A stretch of DNA of 64,000 nucleotides, taken from the NCBI GenBank assembly GCA_034687125.1, contig JAQGBZ010000059.1, forward strand, positions 62,001-126,000. The letters are read 5' to 3'. Position numbers and translations under genes: made by a program. The notes under the pieces were generated by a model. The model was not told the DNA's origin. It ran no database searches and worked only from the letters and a program-made list of their open reading frames with translations. The DNA comes from Neelides folsomi (taxonomy: Eukaryota; Arthropoda; Collembola; Neelipleona; Neelidae). Of the stretch, positions 25,920 through 42,668 are shown in pieces. Each line of letters begins with the position of its first letter. Position 1 is the stretch's first letter.

Positions 25920-28900
25920 ATGGAAGCGACAGTCAGATCAAATACGGAGAATAGAAAGCATTCATTTAGTCCGATTACAGGGTCCCCAGCCAAATTTAAT
26001 AGCGGTTACAACAACGGTAAGATATTTAATAAATCCCTCAAATACAATATTTAGATTTCGATGTTGAGTCTCATACTCAACGGAATGATTTACAACAAGT
26101 GTAAAATTTTCATCAGCTGTGATTCGAATTTACTAAAAAATGTAAAATAGCGACAGCAAATATACCATTTTGAAAATACTTTATAAATTGAAAATTTCTC
26201 ATGTCTTTAAAAATGTTATTACAATTTAAGAAATTGTTAAATACAATACCAAGATAATTGTTCTCTGGGCTTTTATGTCACTGTTTTCCGCAATTTTCCC
26301 ATATAGGCCTTTTGTGTTTTCTGGGGAGATTTGTAGTTTAAGTTAATTGGATTTAGAAATTCTCGTTTCAACAACTTTTTCTAAATTATATGTACTAAGA
26401 AAAGAACGTTTATCTGTGCAGGACAAAATTAATTGAGTAATGTTTTTTCCCATCGGCTAGAGCTTTTTTCCTATTTTTTGTCTTGTTTCATTTTCTCTCT
26501 CTCTCTTTTCTGACAGTTCTTTTTGTTCTTCGATGTGATTTAATTGTAATTAAACGATGTGTATGTGTGTGTGGGTTTCTTCGGTTTCGGAGTGAGTCAT
26601 TAACTTCTTTCCTCTCTTCTTCCTCCCATCCAGCGTCGTCGACCAACTATGGCGACAACGAGGATCCCTACCCTAGTCTCTCAGACTTTCACGACTACGA
26701 GCCGAATCTGGAATTCGACGATACAGAGCTTGAACAAGCGGCTTCAACTGGTAAATCATTTCTCTCATCCCTCAAACAAAATGTAAACCATTATTGGAAA
26801 ACTGTAATTTTGGAATAACCCCTTTCTACCAATAATTAGTATTTATTTATGTTTCTTACAATCCTCATGAAAATGCATACGCTTCTGGGTTACTATTTAT
26901 TGTGTCTAAAGTATGTATTATTACGTCTGGAAATTCATTTTTATTAATTCAACTTTACAATCAGGTTTTAAATTCGGATTCAATGTCCTTTTATGTGTAT
27001 GTTAAATATTACTATTACTTTGAATCCTTATTTTCTTAACTTTTGTTCAATAATGGCTTTGAGGAAAAAACCAATTTAATTAATCATTTATTTGAAGTGG
27101 AAGAACGTGGAAAATGTAAGATTTTTTATGTAAAATTGAAGCATAAGAAAATGAGACCACGTGTATATAATTTTCCTCCAATTACTTTTTCATGATTCCT
27201 TTGATCTCTTGTTTTCCTATCAAACCAGTTGGGAAAAAAGCAATTAACCATTGTGTGGATTATTTATCCTAATTGTAGGTGTAAAGTTGTAAAGCACGTC
27301 ATCATCACAAAGAGATTCATTTTTCAAATTCCCACTTGGCATATTTGTCAACAATTAATATAGAAACCCAAGGGGTGCTTTCGCTTGTTAAGCCCCAATA
27401 ATTACTAACATTTTCCACAATTTCTCTCAAATTCAGACTCTTGAGTCTGGGAAGGTAACACTTGAGAATAATTTCCTATTGTTTCTCTTCATGTCATTTT
27501 CTGTTTCAATTTTAATTGGAGGAACGAAGGATTGAAAAGGAAAAAAGTTGTCAATCAAATGAGTTTTCAGAGCAGGGGAGCTTAAATATTATACAGAGTT
27601 GTAATTGGACATGGATACAAAGAAGTAACCTGGGGATGTTAAGGGAGCATTGAAAGTGTTGATGGGATTTAAAAGACCACATTTGCTATTTCATTTTATA
27701 AATACAAAGCAGCTGATCAAACAAAAGTCAAAAGCAAGACACATGTTTCTTTTAACTCTTCTTCCCAACTCATCCTGGTTTCCCGTAAAACACCCAACAA
27801 AATATCAAAATCTTCAACTTTAAAGTTTAAAACTCATGTTTTGATTTTAATTGACATTCTCTTTGGAATTGATACATCCCATTTCATTATTTTTAACAAT
27901 TGACAGCAATTATTAGACACGAACTTTGTTTCTGGTTTTCCTCATCGTAGAATTGAGTTTTGAGTCGAACTTTCGAATTTCATAAACGACAGTTCCTGTT
28001 GAACAATCAGTAGGTTGAGTCATCCTCCCCCGCAAAAGGATTTCCCCCAGTGGACATCTTGAGTTTTCCTTCCATGTCAAATGGGTCCTAATAGCCATGA
28101 GATGGTTCCTTTTTCCACGTAAACAAATCGAGGGTGGCAGCTCTCAATTGCGTCATACTTCCTTTGTGCAACATTTTCATTATTGAAATGAGATGCGCTT
28201 GGACCAATTGGATCTAAACTATAGCTGAGGTTGAAACTAGTATAAACATTGTATATGGATCATAGAGATCATTTAATGGTGATTCATAATGCTTAGGCTT
28301 AGAATTAGCTGAGAGATGAAAGTAAAGATTCTTCTCACGATATTCCTAAAAAAATATAGTTATTTAGTATGCTTATTTAATACCATTCATATAACTTTGG
28401 GAAGCAAAGGGATTCTTTTGTTCGTCTTCTTAAATGGATCAATTTCAAGCTCGCCACGAGGTCTGAATGACTAAGCGACTATGACTATGACCGAACTAGT
28501 TGCTTATCATAATAATAATAACATTTCCCTTCTACTTCTCAAACTCACTCTACAAAGACACTGAAATCTAATGGATGTATATAAATACTTATTTAGGTAA
28601 TGAGGCTCACTTTGCTTGACAGCAAAATTGATCTATTCACTCAAAGTTATTTAAAGTTCAAATATTTACCCACAGTCCAATCATTATTTGAGAAATCCAG
28701 AATATAGGGACAGTGTATCCATAAGCAACAATAATAAATTATTCATGTTGATTTGATTATTGTGATTAGTAATCGACTTTTGCACAGCTATGGTTTAAAT
28801 GATATTAGAGTTTAGGGAAAGGAAGAAGATATGTCTTCTATTTAATATTATACGCACAAGTACTTTATGCATTTACTTTTTATTTAAGTGATCTATTATA

Positions 28901-31900
28901 AAATTTACTGTTGTGATTGGTATATGTATTTAAATAAATGGATATATTATATAAGTATAGTATATGTAGAATAGATTAAATATAGTCATATATGTAAGTA
29001 TAGTATGTTTAATTTTAATATTTATAGGTACACAGTTATAAATATCAGATCATTATCTTAAATATGGTAAAATTTTAAGGATCTTTTGCTGATTTAATGC
29101 TCTATTATTTAATCGTCGTACAAGGATTTCTTTTCTTGAACTTTTAAATTGAGTAAAGGGATTGAGAAATCAATTTACCTCTTGGTTCTTTGATTAAAAT
29201 AACTCTAGTTTTGGTCCATAATGATACTTGAATTGGGGAGGGCATGAAGTGTGACGATGAGGGGGATAATGTAATTTTCATTTTGGGCGGCCAAGAGCCT
29301 TCATCTGAAAAGACCCAAGAGAGGAACGGATTTACTCAAGAGAATTTTACTATTTAACTGTAATGGGCAAAATGTAACAGTTGTTTGAAACATGATGTTA
29401 GATGGAATCTTGATCTTGTTCCACTTCAACCAGAACCAAATTCTTAATTAAAACTCCTCCCACTTTGAGACGTTTAATAAAATAGATATATACCTATGAA
29501 AATAATAAAAAGGGTTTCTCCGATTTATTCTCACTTTGCTCTCCAATTAATTGAATTCAAAGTGTTTGGGACAATTTGTGAGTTCCTGAGAAACACTTTT
29601 CCAAATATCCCTTTTTCCCCACATGAGCTCCAAAGGGCCAATTATGAAGGAAAGCTGAGTAAAATGAAAGTTAAAAGGAGGGCATATAAAAATATACATC
29701 ATCATCTTGACTCAGGGATTTGGGAAGGAACCTAATTATTCCCCACCTTCCTTCATCTTCAATTTCTCTCACAGAGTCCCCCATTTTCCTAATGGGCTCA
29801 ATTTGCCTTAATTTTTTAATCTTAGAAACCTCTGCACAACAGATGAAGACTTTTTTTTCATACAGCTCGTCCTCAGCTGCACTATTAAAATTATTAAACA
29901 TAAGGAAAATTCCTTTAACCGCATTTCAAAGATTACGTGCGGTTTTATCATGTTGAGATTTTAATCAACATTTTTGAGATTTGCCATCAACTTTTGATCC
30001 GAATCGTTCTTGAATTCCGACATTGATTTTCCAAATATTCTCAATGTTTCTGACGGTTGTTGGATGGAAGGATTTTTATTGGCTTTTCAATAATAACCTT
30101 TCCATTTCATCCAATTTGAACTGGAAGATGAATGGGCCAATTGTAACCTAAGCGTGAAATGAACCGTTAAGAACATGAATTGAACCATTCGTGTGGATAC
30201 AAAGATTCAAACGCTCTCACTTTTTCACTTGACAAATTCATGGGCTCAATTTGGTGCATATCGCATACATAAATAACTTTTTTCTAAACTAATACATCAC
30301 ATTGTGCAAGACAGGCAACATAATTATGTATATCTTCACCCAACACACAAATTCATATTTTGTAAATTTTATATAACAAATAACATTAATAAGCTGCTGG
30401 GCTGAAATGTTGTTTTTCCTATATTTATTTGCATATATAGTACATATGGTATTTGCTCTAACTATTCATCACATAAAATTTACCATCTTTCTAAATACAT
30501 ACATAATAAGTTTACAATACATTCATAAATATTACCTTTAGACCTATTATGGTAAATTTCTCATATTTTGGAGAAAGTTAAGGGTGACAGGTTTTTGAGA
30601 TTAGAGATACTTACCTATAGTTATATTAAAATATATGGTTTGTTTAAGAAGGTGGTTGAATGTGAAAAGTTGTCGGACGAGCGGATGGTTCGGAGATGAG
30701 CTCCAATTCCCACGTTTTTCATCTCATTCCTTGTCTCAAGGATTGACGGTCGAAGTCTCAAAGTGAGCTTTATTATGTCCAATCACGATCAGCTGGGAAG
30801 GTTGGCCCAAAAGAGTATGTCAACATTCCACCTGAGAAATAAATGTTGAAAGCATAAAGGTGGTTGACAAAATGATCGTGACTCTTGTTTTCTATTATTT
30901 TACGGTGAGTGAGCAAGTTGAGAAGGATTAATTGCCGCCAATTACAAATTATTCTCTCACTGATTGTGAATTGGTCGATGAAAAGACATTGAAATGCCGA
31001 GCATTTAATCAACATGTCAATTAACTTCCCTTAACTCATTAGCGCATTGTTCAGGTGTTCAAGGCTTGCGTTTCCTCCTTTACCTCTTATAGTTAATTAG
31101 GATTTTCTTTTGAATTTTCTCTCACTCAGAGGAGAAACGATTTCATTTGTTTTTTCTCTTATAACTTCCAATAATTGCCATCCATTGTTAATGATTAGTT
31201 GTTCATATAAGTAATTTTACTAATAAGGTATAATTTTGTAAAATTAATATTTTACCAGCATTAAACATTTGTCTATTTCATTTACTATTTATCATTCCTA
31301 ATTTACTAATTAACATGAATGGAAGATAAATTGAATGTAGTTGAATTTAAGCAAGCAATGGCTTTTTGTATAAATGATTTTTGATTATTTTGCAGGCGAT
31401 GAGGAAGTAAAAGTGTTTGAATACATGGAGTCGCCGGTATCTGATGGGACGATCGAGGAGAATTTTGAAGAAGAACTCGCAACGGCTCCTTTCGTCTCCC
31501 AACCTGACCTCTTGGCCCAGTTGACCGATGAGGACGACTTCTCCGACATTGCCCAACACAATATCGTCGATGTAGTGGGGGATGACGCCTATGGGAGGAA
31601 AATCATAGTCCTGGCCTCCTGCAAGCTCCCCAATAACAAAACGATTGATCATCAACGATTCCTAAGGTATTTTCATTACGTTCTTAATTGCCAAAGATGG
31701 CTAAAGCTGTTTTAATGGTTAATAATTTGGAAGTTTTATTGGGAGAATTTGGGCCATTTGTATGAACATTTTGATGAAGGTGGAGTGCGGTGGATTGTTG
31801 AGGAGTCATTTCCTTTTTCCTCCTCTCATTTTCACACTTTTGGGCCATTGTAGAGGAATAAGGAATCAATTTAATATTCACTTTCTAAAGAGAGATTCAA

Positions 31901-34399
31901 TGAATCCTCTGCCCACACCGCAACTGTTCAAAAGCCTTTAAAACCCCAAGTTGGGATGATGATGAAAAGAGGGGGGGAAATTGAAGTTTTATACGCCCAA
32001 GTTATTTTGCTGAAGAATCATAAATGGGCTTAGAAAAGATATATACTTTTATTACACATATAAATGTATAAGTATATAAAATCTTTTTCATCTCTCAGTT
32101 TTTAACTTTTCTGAGGAGATTTAGGAGGATTTTTAGGGCCCTGAGCGGAAATGTTGTTAATGACTGAGCAAAATCTTTTTTCTGTTAATTTTACCGTTTT
32201 TCCTCCCCTAAAATGGGTTCAGCACGCTTAGGGAAAATTGGTTGAAGGTCTACTTTTATCAAAATCACTTTCTTGAGCTTCCTTGATTGAATTTAATCCA
32301 TCTTTTTCTCAATTTCACTGACAGTTCAAAAATTGTTTTTCCTCGGGGATGAGAATTCCCTCAAATCTACCATTGGAATTGAACTCATTTCCTCTCCTCG
32401 TGATCTCAAAAAGGTTTAATTATTGGTTGACTCAAAGAGGGTCCGAATAATTGCTCATTCAAATGTTTCTTCCTCCACTTCGCGATTAATTAAAGTAATG
32501 GACAATAGAGATTTTTGTTAAAGAGGCTCAGTGGTTGGAAGGAGGTCAATGGAATATAATTTAGATTCCGAGTCATTTGAGCTTCTTTCATTTACGTTTT
32601 CTTCAATTGGTTTCCTTAAGAAATGGTTAAATGATCATAAAATTCTTCAATATTATTAATTAATTTTGAAATAATTCTAGCTATCTTCTTTTCACGCTGG
32701 ATAAGTACGTGGAACAGGATTACAGTCTGATCTATTTCCATCATGGGCTGAATAGTAAAAATAAGCCGCCTCTGTCGTGGCTCTGGCAAGTTTACAGGGC
32801 CTTTGAAAGAAAGTACAAGAAAAATCTCAAGGCATTGTATCTAGTCCATCCTACTAATTTTATCAAATTGACTTTCCAGCTCTTCAAGCCCGTCATCAGG
32901 TAAATATTGATTTATTGCTAATATTTCAAAATTCCTTTTATATTGACAATAAATAAATAAGTTATATAAATGGATTTTGCCAATATTTTAGTGCGAAGTT
33001 TGGGAAGAAAGTGATGTACATCAATTATCTCCATGAGCTCGAACAATACATTCGGTTGGATCAAATTTCGATACCAACACAAGTTCAAGAGTAATACAAA
33101 TATATTCTCCATATCTTACATTTTTTCATTCATTTTTATATTGATTTAATTATATTTGTATCAATTTTTAATTGCTGGCTAAATAATAAATTTATTATTA
33201 TTCTTCATTGGCCATTTGTTCTTTTCTAGTCACGACCGACAATTGACAGCAAGTAAAGGGAATAAAGGGAAGAAGGCGAGCGGGGAAGTGGAGAAGGTTG
33301 GAGAGAAGCCGGTGCCAACTCAGCAGTTCAGAGTTTCAATTACCTTCATCAAAGAGAACAACGGCGGAGATCCAATTCCAACCGTTCTGAGGGAATGCAT
33401 TGAGTTTCTCAGTCAGCCTGAGGGTGAGCTTTTGATTCATCCCCCATTTTCACAAATGGCTCAAATGGAATGTTATTTGTCATTTAGCTCTGGCGACTGA
33501 AGGGCTATTTCGACGATCCGCCAGCACTTCCATGGTACGAGAAACTCAACAGAAGTTCAACCGAGGCGAGGAAATTGATTTTCACAATGATCACCATTTG
33601 GCGGCCGTTCTTATGAAAGCGTTCTTCAGGGAACTCGACGAACCGCTCCTCACTTTTGATCTCTATGAGGAAATTATGGGATACCAAAGTGAGGGACAAA
33701 TTAAATTACCAAACCAATTCAATTGTTTATTCGATCAATAACTTTTGAAAGAGAATTTAATTGAATATTTCATTTCCAGCATTATCGAAATCCGAGCGAG
33801 GGCCATTTGTGAAAGTGATTGTCCTTGAGAAGCTTCCCGAAGACAACTATGCGATTCTCAAATATTTGGTTCAGTTTCTCGCAAAAGTAGGAAAAATTAA
33901 TAATATTTATATATGTGCCTAAAAGATATTTGCGGAAAGGATATTTAAATGTATTACAAAATTTCAATTTTCCAATATAGAATTACCATTATAAATTTAT
34001 AAATTACTATTTAAATATTATGCGTATTATTTATGAGGATTACGGGGTTTAAACGTTTCTCAATTTTAAACCCCAAGACGATTTCCATCAACTAATCCCT
34101 TTATATGAATTATGCACCTTATATATTACATTTGTGTAGGATATTGAGATTAGTTAAATTCAATATATGTAGTTTAATAATTGATTTTTTAATTGACAAT
34201 TTTAATAATAATGTCTTTGTATTTGTAGGTTATCGACCGAGCGGATTTGAACAAAATGACAGCATCGAACTTGTCTGTCGTCTTTGGACCAAATCTTCTT
34301 TGGCCGGAAAACGAAAAGATGACCTTACTTTCAATAGCCCCAATCAATTTATTCACCGAGTTTCTTCTGACCCATCAAGATGAAATTTTCCTCATCTAA
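25920..34399 (+). CDS. ARHGAP1: Rho GTPase-activating protein, ARHGAP1/p50RhoGAP type
   Basis: Stimulates GTP hydrolysis by Cdc42/Rho GTPases (family knowledge). Nine phase-consistent exons: 25920-26016, 26634-26750, 31396-31666, 32681-32899, 32992-33090, 33230-33423, 33488-33688, 33780-33886, 34229-34399; 491 residues (human about 439). Order: a divergent acidic N-terminus, then a CRAL-TRIO/BCH domain from about residue 130 to 265 ([73 protein letters not shown]), a Lys-rich linker, and a RhoGAP domain from about residue 300. The arginine finger is in [11 protein letters not shown], about Arg341; [29 protein letters not shown] and [17 protein letters not shown] are the other conserved GAP blocks. 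The fly relative is RhoGAP68F. The second intron is 4.6 kb. An acceptor 7 nt before the ATG implies a 5' UTR intron. Confidence 0.95.
26751..31395 (+). other. Large second intron of the RhoGAP gene
   Basis: 4.6 kb of AT-rich sequence between phase-matched exons. The open frames inside are short and without motifs on either strand. I see no nested gene or RNA. Confidence 0.6.
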
Positions 34400-36243
34400 A
34401 AACCACGTTCACACTCGTTCTTTTATCACTTTCAAATTTTGATTCGAGTTGAAAGGAGCTAATGTAAAATATACTTATATTATAAGTTAATTAATACATA
34501 TATATATTATACATATGTCAATATTATACTTCTGTACCAGTCGAATAATTCTAAAAAGTGTATATTACGTTAACAAAATACCAATTAATGTCCAGTATAT
34601 CTATAAATATCAACTTGTAACGATAAACCTTTGATGAGATTATTTTGCTTTTCAAACTTAAGCGTTTAATTGTGAAATCTAGTGAATTCTATTTTATTTT
34701 TTGTATTCTTCCTGCCTGAGTGAATTGCACGGCTAAATATTGAACCAACTTTTCTATTATCGGAAATGCAATTATGTATGTGTAAAAGTGACGTGAAGGT
34801 ATTGGATATGTTCATTTGCTTGTAATGCCTATTAACATTAAGTGTAAAAATGTGTGTTGACTAAATTTTGTTGAGTTCTTCGATTTCCTCTTTTGAATTT
34901 AATATATGGGGAAAATAGGAAGATTGGTCCGAGAATTGAAATTAATACCTGTTGTGAAGATGTTCACTATTTGCTATATTTTAAAGATAACGTAACTTCT
35001 CCGAGTGCATTCCCAATCTCTGTGATGAAAAAATATTTGAATGTTACATAAAAAGTCATTCATATGGTACATGTTGAAGTGGATTTATTTATAATTTACT
35101 ATTTTATTCATTAGCAGGGTTCAAACCAGTTTGAATAACTTATTAAGCTAATGCGTACATGAGTTGGCATTAATTAATTACCGAAATTCCTCTTTCTTGC
35201 CTTTTCATTTATAGCAAAAGTGTTGAACTTGATCGCTTCCTATTTGATGGATAAATGAAATATACTAATATATCTTCTATGTATATATCACCAAATAAAT
35301 ACAGTTATTTATAAATATATTCACCAACAGGGTGACAAAATATTGTAAATAAATTATATAGTATTTAAACCTAAACCATCCTTTATATAAAACTTTAGCG
35401 CTAATAAATTAGTTTACGAGTGTTAATTGTTTATAAATTCCAAATTATATTTCACTTTTGATGCATAATAGATGCATAAAACAAGTTTATAGAAATATAT
35501 TAAATACTTGTGGATATAAGCAACAATATGCCAACGTCAAGTATTTGTATTCATATGTTCTGATTTCCATTCGATGTTGTTATAAAAATATAATAATCTG
35601 TATTACTCAAATTAAGATCTAATGTATATTCATTACACACATGTAAATAAAAATATATACCTTATAGTAAATTAGTAAATATTTAATGAATATGAAAATT
35701 GGCGTAATTGGCTTAATTTATCCTAATTCTTTATTATTTAGTTAAAATTGTATATAAAATGTTTGTCATTTTGGTTCCATCTTCGCCAAATATCTCACAT
35801 TCTTAAAATCGTATATTAACAATATATGTATAATCTTAATCTATCTTCATAAATTTAACTACCTTTAAAAAATAAGTATTAAAAAACCCAACCATTGGAA
35901 AAGTGTAATTAAATCATGTAAATTAAAAACAAACTCGAAATAAATCATAAATATTCATTGTCATAAAACATTATGTAAGTCATTGTAAGTATTTGTACTT
36001 CATCTTTAACTATTATTTAATGCATTGAAATCCCATATTCAAAATAAGGTTAAAAATATACATGCTCATGAGGTAGCAAAATAAAATATTGATATAATAG
36101 CATCTGATCTGATTCACCTGTCTCTTGTTTGATCGATTTAAAAGTAAAATGAATCTGCAAAGGGAATTGATTGCTTTGTAAATCAATGATAGGCGAAGAA
36201 CTTGAATGTTGAATCCATGCAGAACAGAAGTTATTTTTGGTAA
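34400..36243. other. AT-rich intergenic region
   Basis: About 1.8 kb of very AT-rich DNA between the stop of the RhoGAP gene and the first ATG of the SANBR-like gene. It must contain the 3' UTR of the former and the promoter of the latter, both co-oriented. No coding exon or RNA is evident. Confidence 0.5.
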
Positions 36244-39200
36244 ATGGAGATTCGTGGGACGAAACAAATCCTCGACTTCCTCCTCAACTCCTACAGGGCC
36301 CGGCTGGCTGTGGACGACGCTGGCAGCGGTTGCCCCTTTGATTTCACCTCCTTCCTCGCTGCCCTTCCTGGGATGAAAAGGGAAGGGACAGCGGGGGTCA
36401 ATGAGGGGCTCAAAGTGATTGTGGACGAAGGACTCCTCGACTCGATTCTTCCATATCTTGCCCTTGCCTTCAGACACACAGTCGAAGAGGAGCCGTCGGT
36501 GACCCCACAACCTCCTGAGCGCCGTCGGGTCAAAGAAGAAGACCCGGACATCCTCATCCACGTGTGCGACGAGGGACGAGGAGCGACAGAGGACTTTCGC
36601 TGCAAGCAGTCCGTCCTCGTTTCTCAAATGGGATACTTCGGGAGGGTGGCTGTGAAAGGTCAGAGGTTGCGTGACATGGACATTTCGGTCCATTGTGATG
36701 TTGCAGTATTTGACTGGCTCATGAAATGGGTTGCTGCTCATTCAAAACAATCTTCTCCACCTCAACTTGGTAACTTTTCCTAATTTCACATTAAAGTTCA
36801 TTAAACACTAACTTATTAAACTCATTACTTATTATTTGTATTATTACGCATTTCAGTCATTTTATTAATTGTATACAATAATTAGTAAATTTCATTTTTT
36901 ATATTGCGTATGATACCATGGTATACTTACCTAGATATGTTATACTATATAATCATTCATCCATTTGATTGTTTATATTTAGATGCTACAAATGTGATCG
37001 GCCTTTTAGTCTCTGCAGACTTTCTTAAAATGCCTGAACTGACGAATGAATGCCTCGACTTTACTATTTTAAATATGGATCAAATTCTCAAGACCTCGCC
37101 TAATCTTGGATGTTTGAGCGAATCTCTTGCCGGCGTCCTCGCCAACCGCCTCGATAACATTGAGTTAGAGACGAAGATCTTCCCATTGGACAAATCTGAT
37201 AGAATAGCGTCCAAGTTTTACACCCAATTTATCCTGGCACTCAATGAAAGTGATCCCGACCCAGGGAGGGGACATTTCGCCTCAACTGCCACATTGTTCC
37301 GGTGCGAGAATTGCGAGCTACTCCTTGTCAATGATGTCGCCCCCAAAGTTCCCTGCACTTCGATGAAATTGGACTCGCGAGGGCGGATCTTCGCTTGTCA
37401 TTCAAAAGACCCAACTTGGACCTTACAATCCCATGTGAGGGATCTGAAGAAAAAGCTCAAAACTTGGAGAAAAGTTTACTGGAGGTGAGAAAGTTTTTTA
37501 GATAATTAAATATTTAAAGTATAAACTATGCAATTACATACATTCCTTCATTAATTAATTCTATATATAATCAATCCGGATAATTTGATTCATTAATACG
37601 ATTCATTATATTTTTCCAGACTTTGGGGCACTGCCCATTTTTTCTCCTGTTCCTTCTGCGGGGTTTATTTCTCTGGCCAGGAGCTGAGTACTTGCGGCTT
37701 TCACCCCAAAGGCTCCCCTTTTTCAAATCCCCCTGAAGAGGTTAAACGAGAAAAACGACTCAAAGGTCCCGACCAAAACATCCGCCTTGTGATGAGCGGA
37801 GGGAAGAAAATGGAAGTTGAGGGTCGGAGGAAACAAACGTCATTTGCCACTTTCTCGTGTTGTGGAGAAAAGGAATTCAGATTTAAACCAATGCCTCATA
37901 ATACGGTATTTAATGCATCATTTAAACATTCTTTCAGTGCTCATATTTTGAAAATCAATGGCCAATTTAAGAATATAGGAATTGAACAATTCGATCGGAT
38001 TAATCATTCAGTTCATTCACAATCCAAAGAGTACATTGGTGAATTGAATTATTTAATCATTATCATTAGTGTAAACAATAGTTTGGTAAATAAAATACCA
38101 TACATTTTGTTATCTCAATCCTTGTTATGGGATTTAACCATTTAACCATAACATAATGACTGGAAAGCTTAATGCTGTTAATACATATTTATCTAACAAT
38201 AAGTACGTAAAACATGTATACTAATGATATGATATAAATATTGTAGTATTACTACCATAGATTTACTTTCTAACATATGGTATGTTACATGTAACAAAAG
38301 TGCGTTGGTGTACTTGTACCAATAAGTCATTATTAAGTCAACCTTTAATACTCGGTTATATAACATTTTTATCTAATTGGACTAATATGATAATAAATGC
38401 AAGGTAATATTAATTATTAATTAGTTCACTTATACCAAAGTGTTTTATAAGTAGGCATATAAAATAAGCACATGAATTTAGGTATGTAAATATGTGTATA
38501 AAATATGCTCAGCTTCAACGAATGAATCCAAGTGAATATATTAATAATATTAAGAGTATAAATTAGTAAATGTACATTTGGGTACATAGAAAGATTGAAG
38601 TAAGTCAAAGTGAATAAGGAAAGTGTTTTTTAAAGTATCTGATTATGCAAAGTTTGGAGTGCAGAATTATTAAATAATTATACTTGAGACTCATTTCGTG
38701 AGATCCATATACCCAAGGGTGTTTTAAATACACTTTTACATAATAAATAATAAATAAGGAAGAAATTTTAAATCAGCCTTTGATTTCGAGAATATCCAAA
38801 TGTTTCTCACTCATATCATTGTAAGAATGTTATACAAGATGAAGTGGAGGAAGGAAATGCCAAAAATAAAATTAAGAGTCTTAATATCAAAATTAGGTTC
38901 ACTCTAATTACAATTAACATAAACAATATCTTATCTATACAATGAACCTTTGTTACTCTTTTTCTTGAGACTACATTAATTTCGGCAAACTGATGAAAGT
39001 AAAGAATGTATATGTACTTAGTACTTATAAGGTACAAATGGAAAGTCTTTACATTTCTAATAAATAGTATATTAATGTACCATGGTATATGTTATCGATT
39101 TCGATTTGTATTGACAGGCATATAAAATATAGTTATTTTGTTAAATATACAGTATTTAAGTAGATGCTTTAATGAACCAGAAGTATGAATCATATTGAAA

Positions 39201-39930
39201 ATCCCATTTACTTTAATATATATATAGGTATATGAAGTGTATTTTAGTTATTTTGTCAACTGGTCATAATTACATTAATTTCCAATCAAGCCAATTTAGA
39301 ACTAAATGGAAATTAATGTAATTATGAATTGACTGTAAAAATTGAAGTTTACTTTTGAAATTCAATGATTTTGTCTCTAGGGTTGTCGTGTTCGAGAACA
39401 TTCATTCGAAGAGAATTCGGACCAAGATCCGGCCGTGTTCCGGATGAAGAATTTCCGGGACCTCATTGTGGATGTTGGAGGGTGTAAAAAGGTGCTGGAG
39501 CCACTGAGTCTCCTCACCCTTGGCCCGTCCGAAAAGCGTGGCGGTGGGAAAGACCTTTTACCCCAACCGGAGGAACCCCACGAGTTTGAAGTTGGGAGCG
39601 AAGGTTGGCGCTGGAACCATGACCTCAACACCCGCTATAATCAGGATATGCAACGAGAACGTGAAGAGCGTCTGATGATCGATCTTTCCCTCCTTCTCTC
39701 CCAGAGGCTGTCGCTCGAGCCATCACTAACAATCCACAACTCTTTTTTGAGCCGACGGGTTCGCGAGGTGACAAGCTCTTTATTTTATCATTTAGCCAAT
39801 GCAATGAATAGAAATTGTAAAAAATGAATATGAAAATTAACAGAATATGGGCGGGTCCTTCCTCAAACTGGATCAGAATTGGAGAGAGGATAATCAATCA
39901 AGAGGTCGAACAATGAAATCGAAACTTTAA
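36244..39930 (+). CDS. SANBR: SANBR (KIAA1841) homologue, BTB-domain protein
   Basis: Human SANBR (SANT and BTB domain regulator of class switch recombination) is a nuclear BTB protein; its role outside vertebrates is unclear because class switching is absent there. Five phase-consistent exons: 36244-36769, 36983-37484, 37620-37905, 39381-39767, 39844-39930; 595 residues. BTB part: ILIHVCDEG, FRCKQSVLVSQMGYFGRV, MDISVHCDVAVFDWLMKWV, then GLLVSADFLKMPELTNECL. Cys-rich, probably zinc-binding part: LFRCENCELLLVNDVAPKVPC, TWRKVYWRLWGTAHFFSCSFC, STCGFHPKG, FSCCGEKEFRF. C-terminal part: GWRWNHDLNTRYNQDMQRER and LKLDQNWRED. The first ATG gives an N-terminal part (residues 1-90) that is divergent; I cannot confirm a SANT fold. 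The last exon (28 codons) depends on a weak donor (gtgaca) after GAG at 39767, supported by phase and by its GGSFLKLDQ.W motif. Confidence 0.88.
37906..39380 (+). other. Third intron of the SANBR-like gene
   Basis: About 1.5 kb and AT-rich, between phase-0 exons. It contains the 21-bp perfect inverted repeat annotated at 39264-39327; otherwise nothing stands out. Confidence 0.6.
39264..39327. repeat. Perfect 21-bp inverted repeat (intronic hairpin)
   Basis: The arm 39264-39284 (tcataattacattaatttcc plus a) is the exact reverse complement of 39307-39327, separated by a 22-nt loop. It lies near the 3' end of the third SANBR intron, about 50 nt before the acceptor. It may be a small hairpin repeat or MITE-like remnant. 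Confidence 0.8.
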
Positions 39931-40094
39931 TAATTTATTTAATTAATTAGTAATATTCGTAATGATAATGAATTATAAATGATAATAGTATTTTTACAAG
40001 TAAATAATAGGGTTCCATAAAATGAATTCATCTGCCTGAGTGTGTGTTACTTTTCCATAAGGTTAGGGTTTTTTATCATAGGTTCAGGCTGTAT

Positions 40095-42668
<2,574 letters not shown>

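Noticed and set aside
35110-35130. tRNA B-box-like gggttcaaacc
   Set aside because: No cloverleaf can be drawn with the preceding AT-rich sequence.
36013-36741. 242-codon open frame on the minus strand
   Set aside because: It mirrors the GC-rich first exon of the SANBR-like gene and has no family features.
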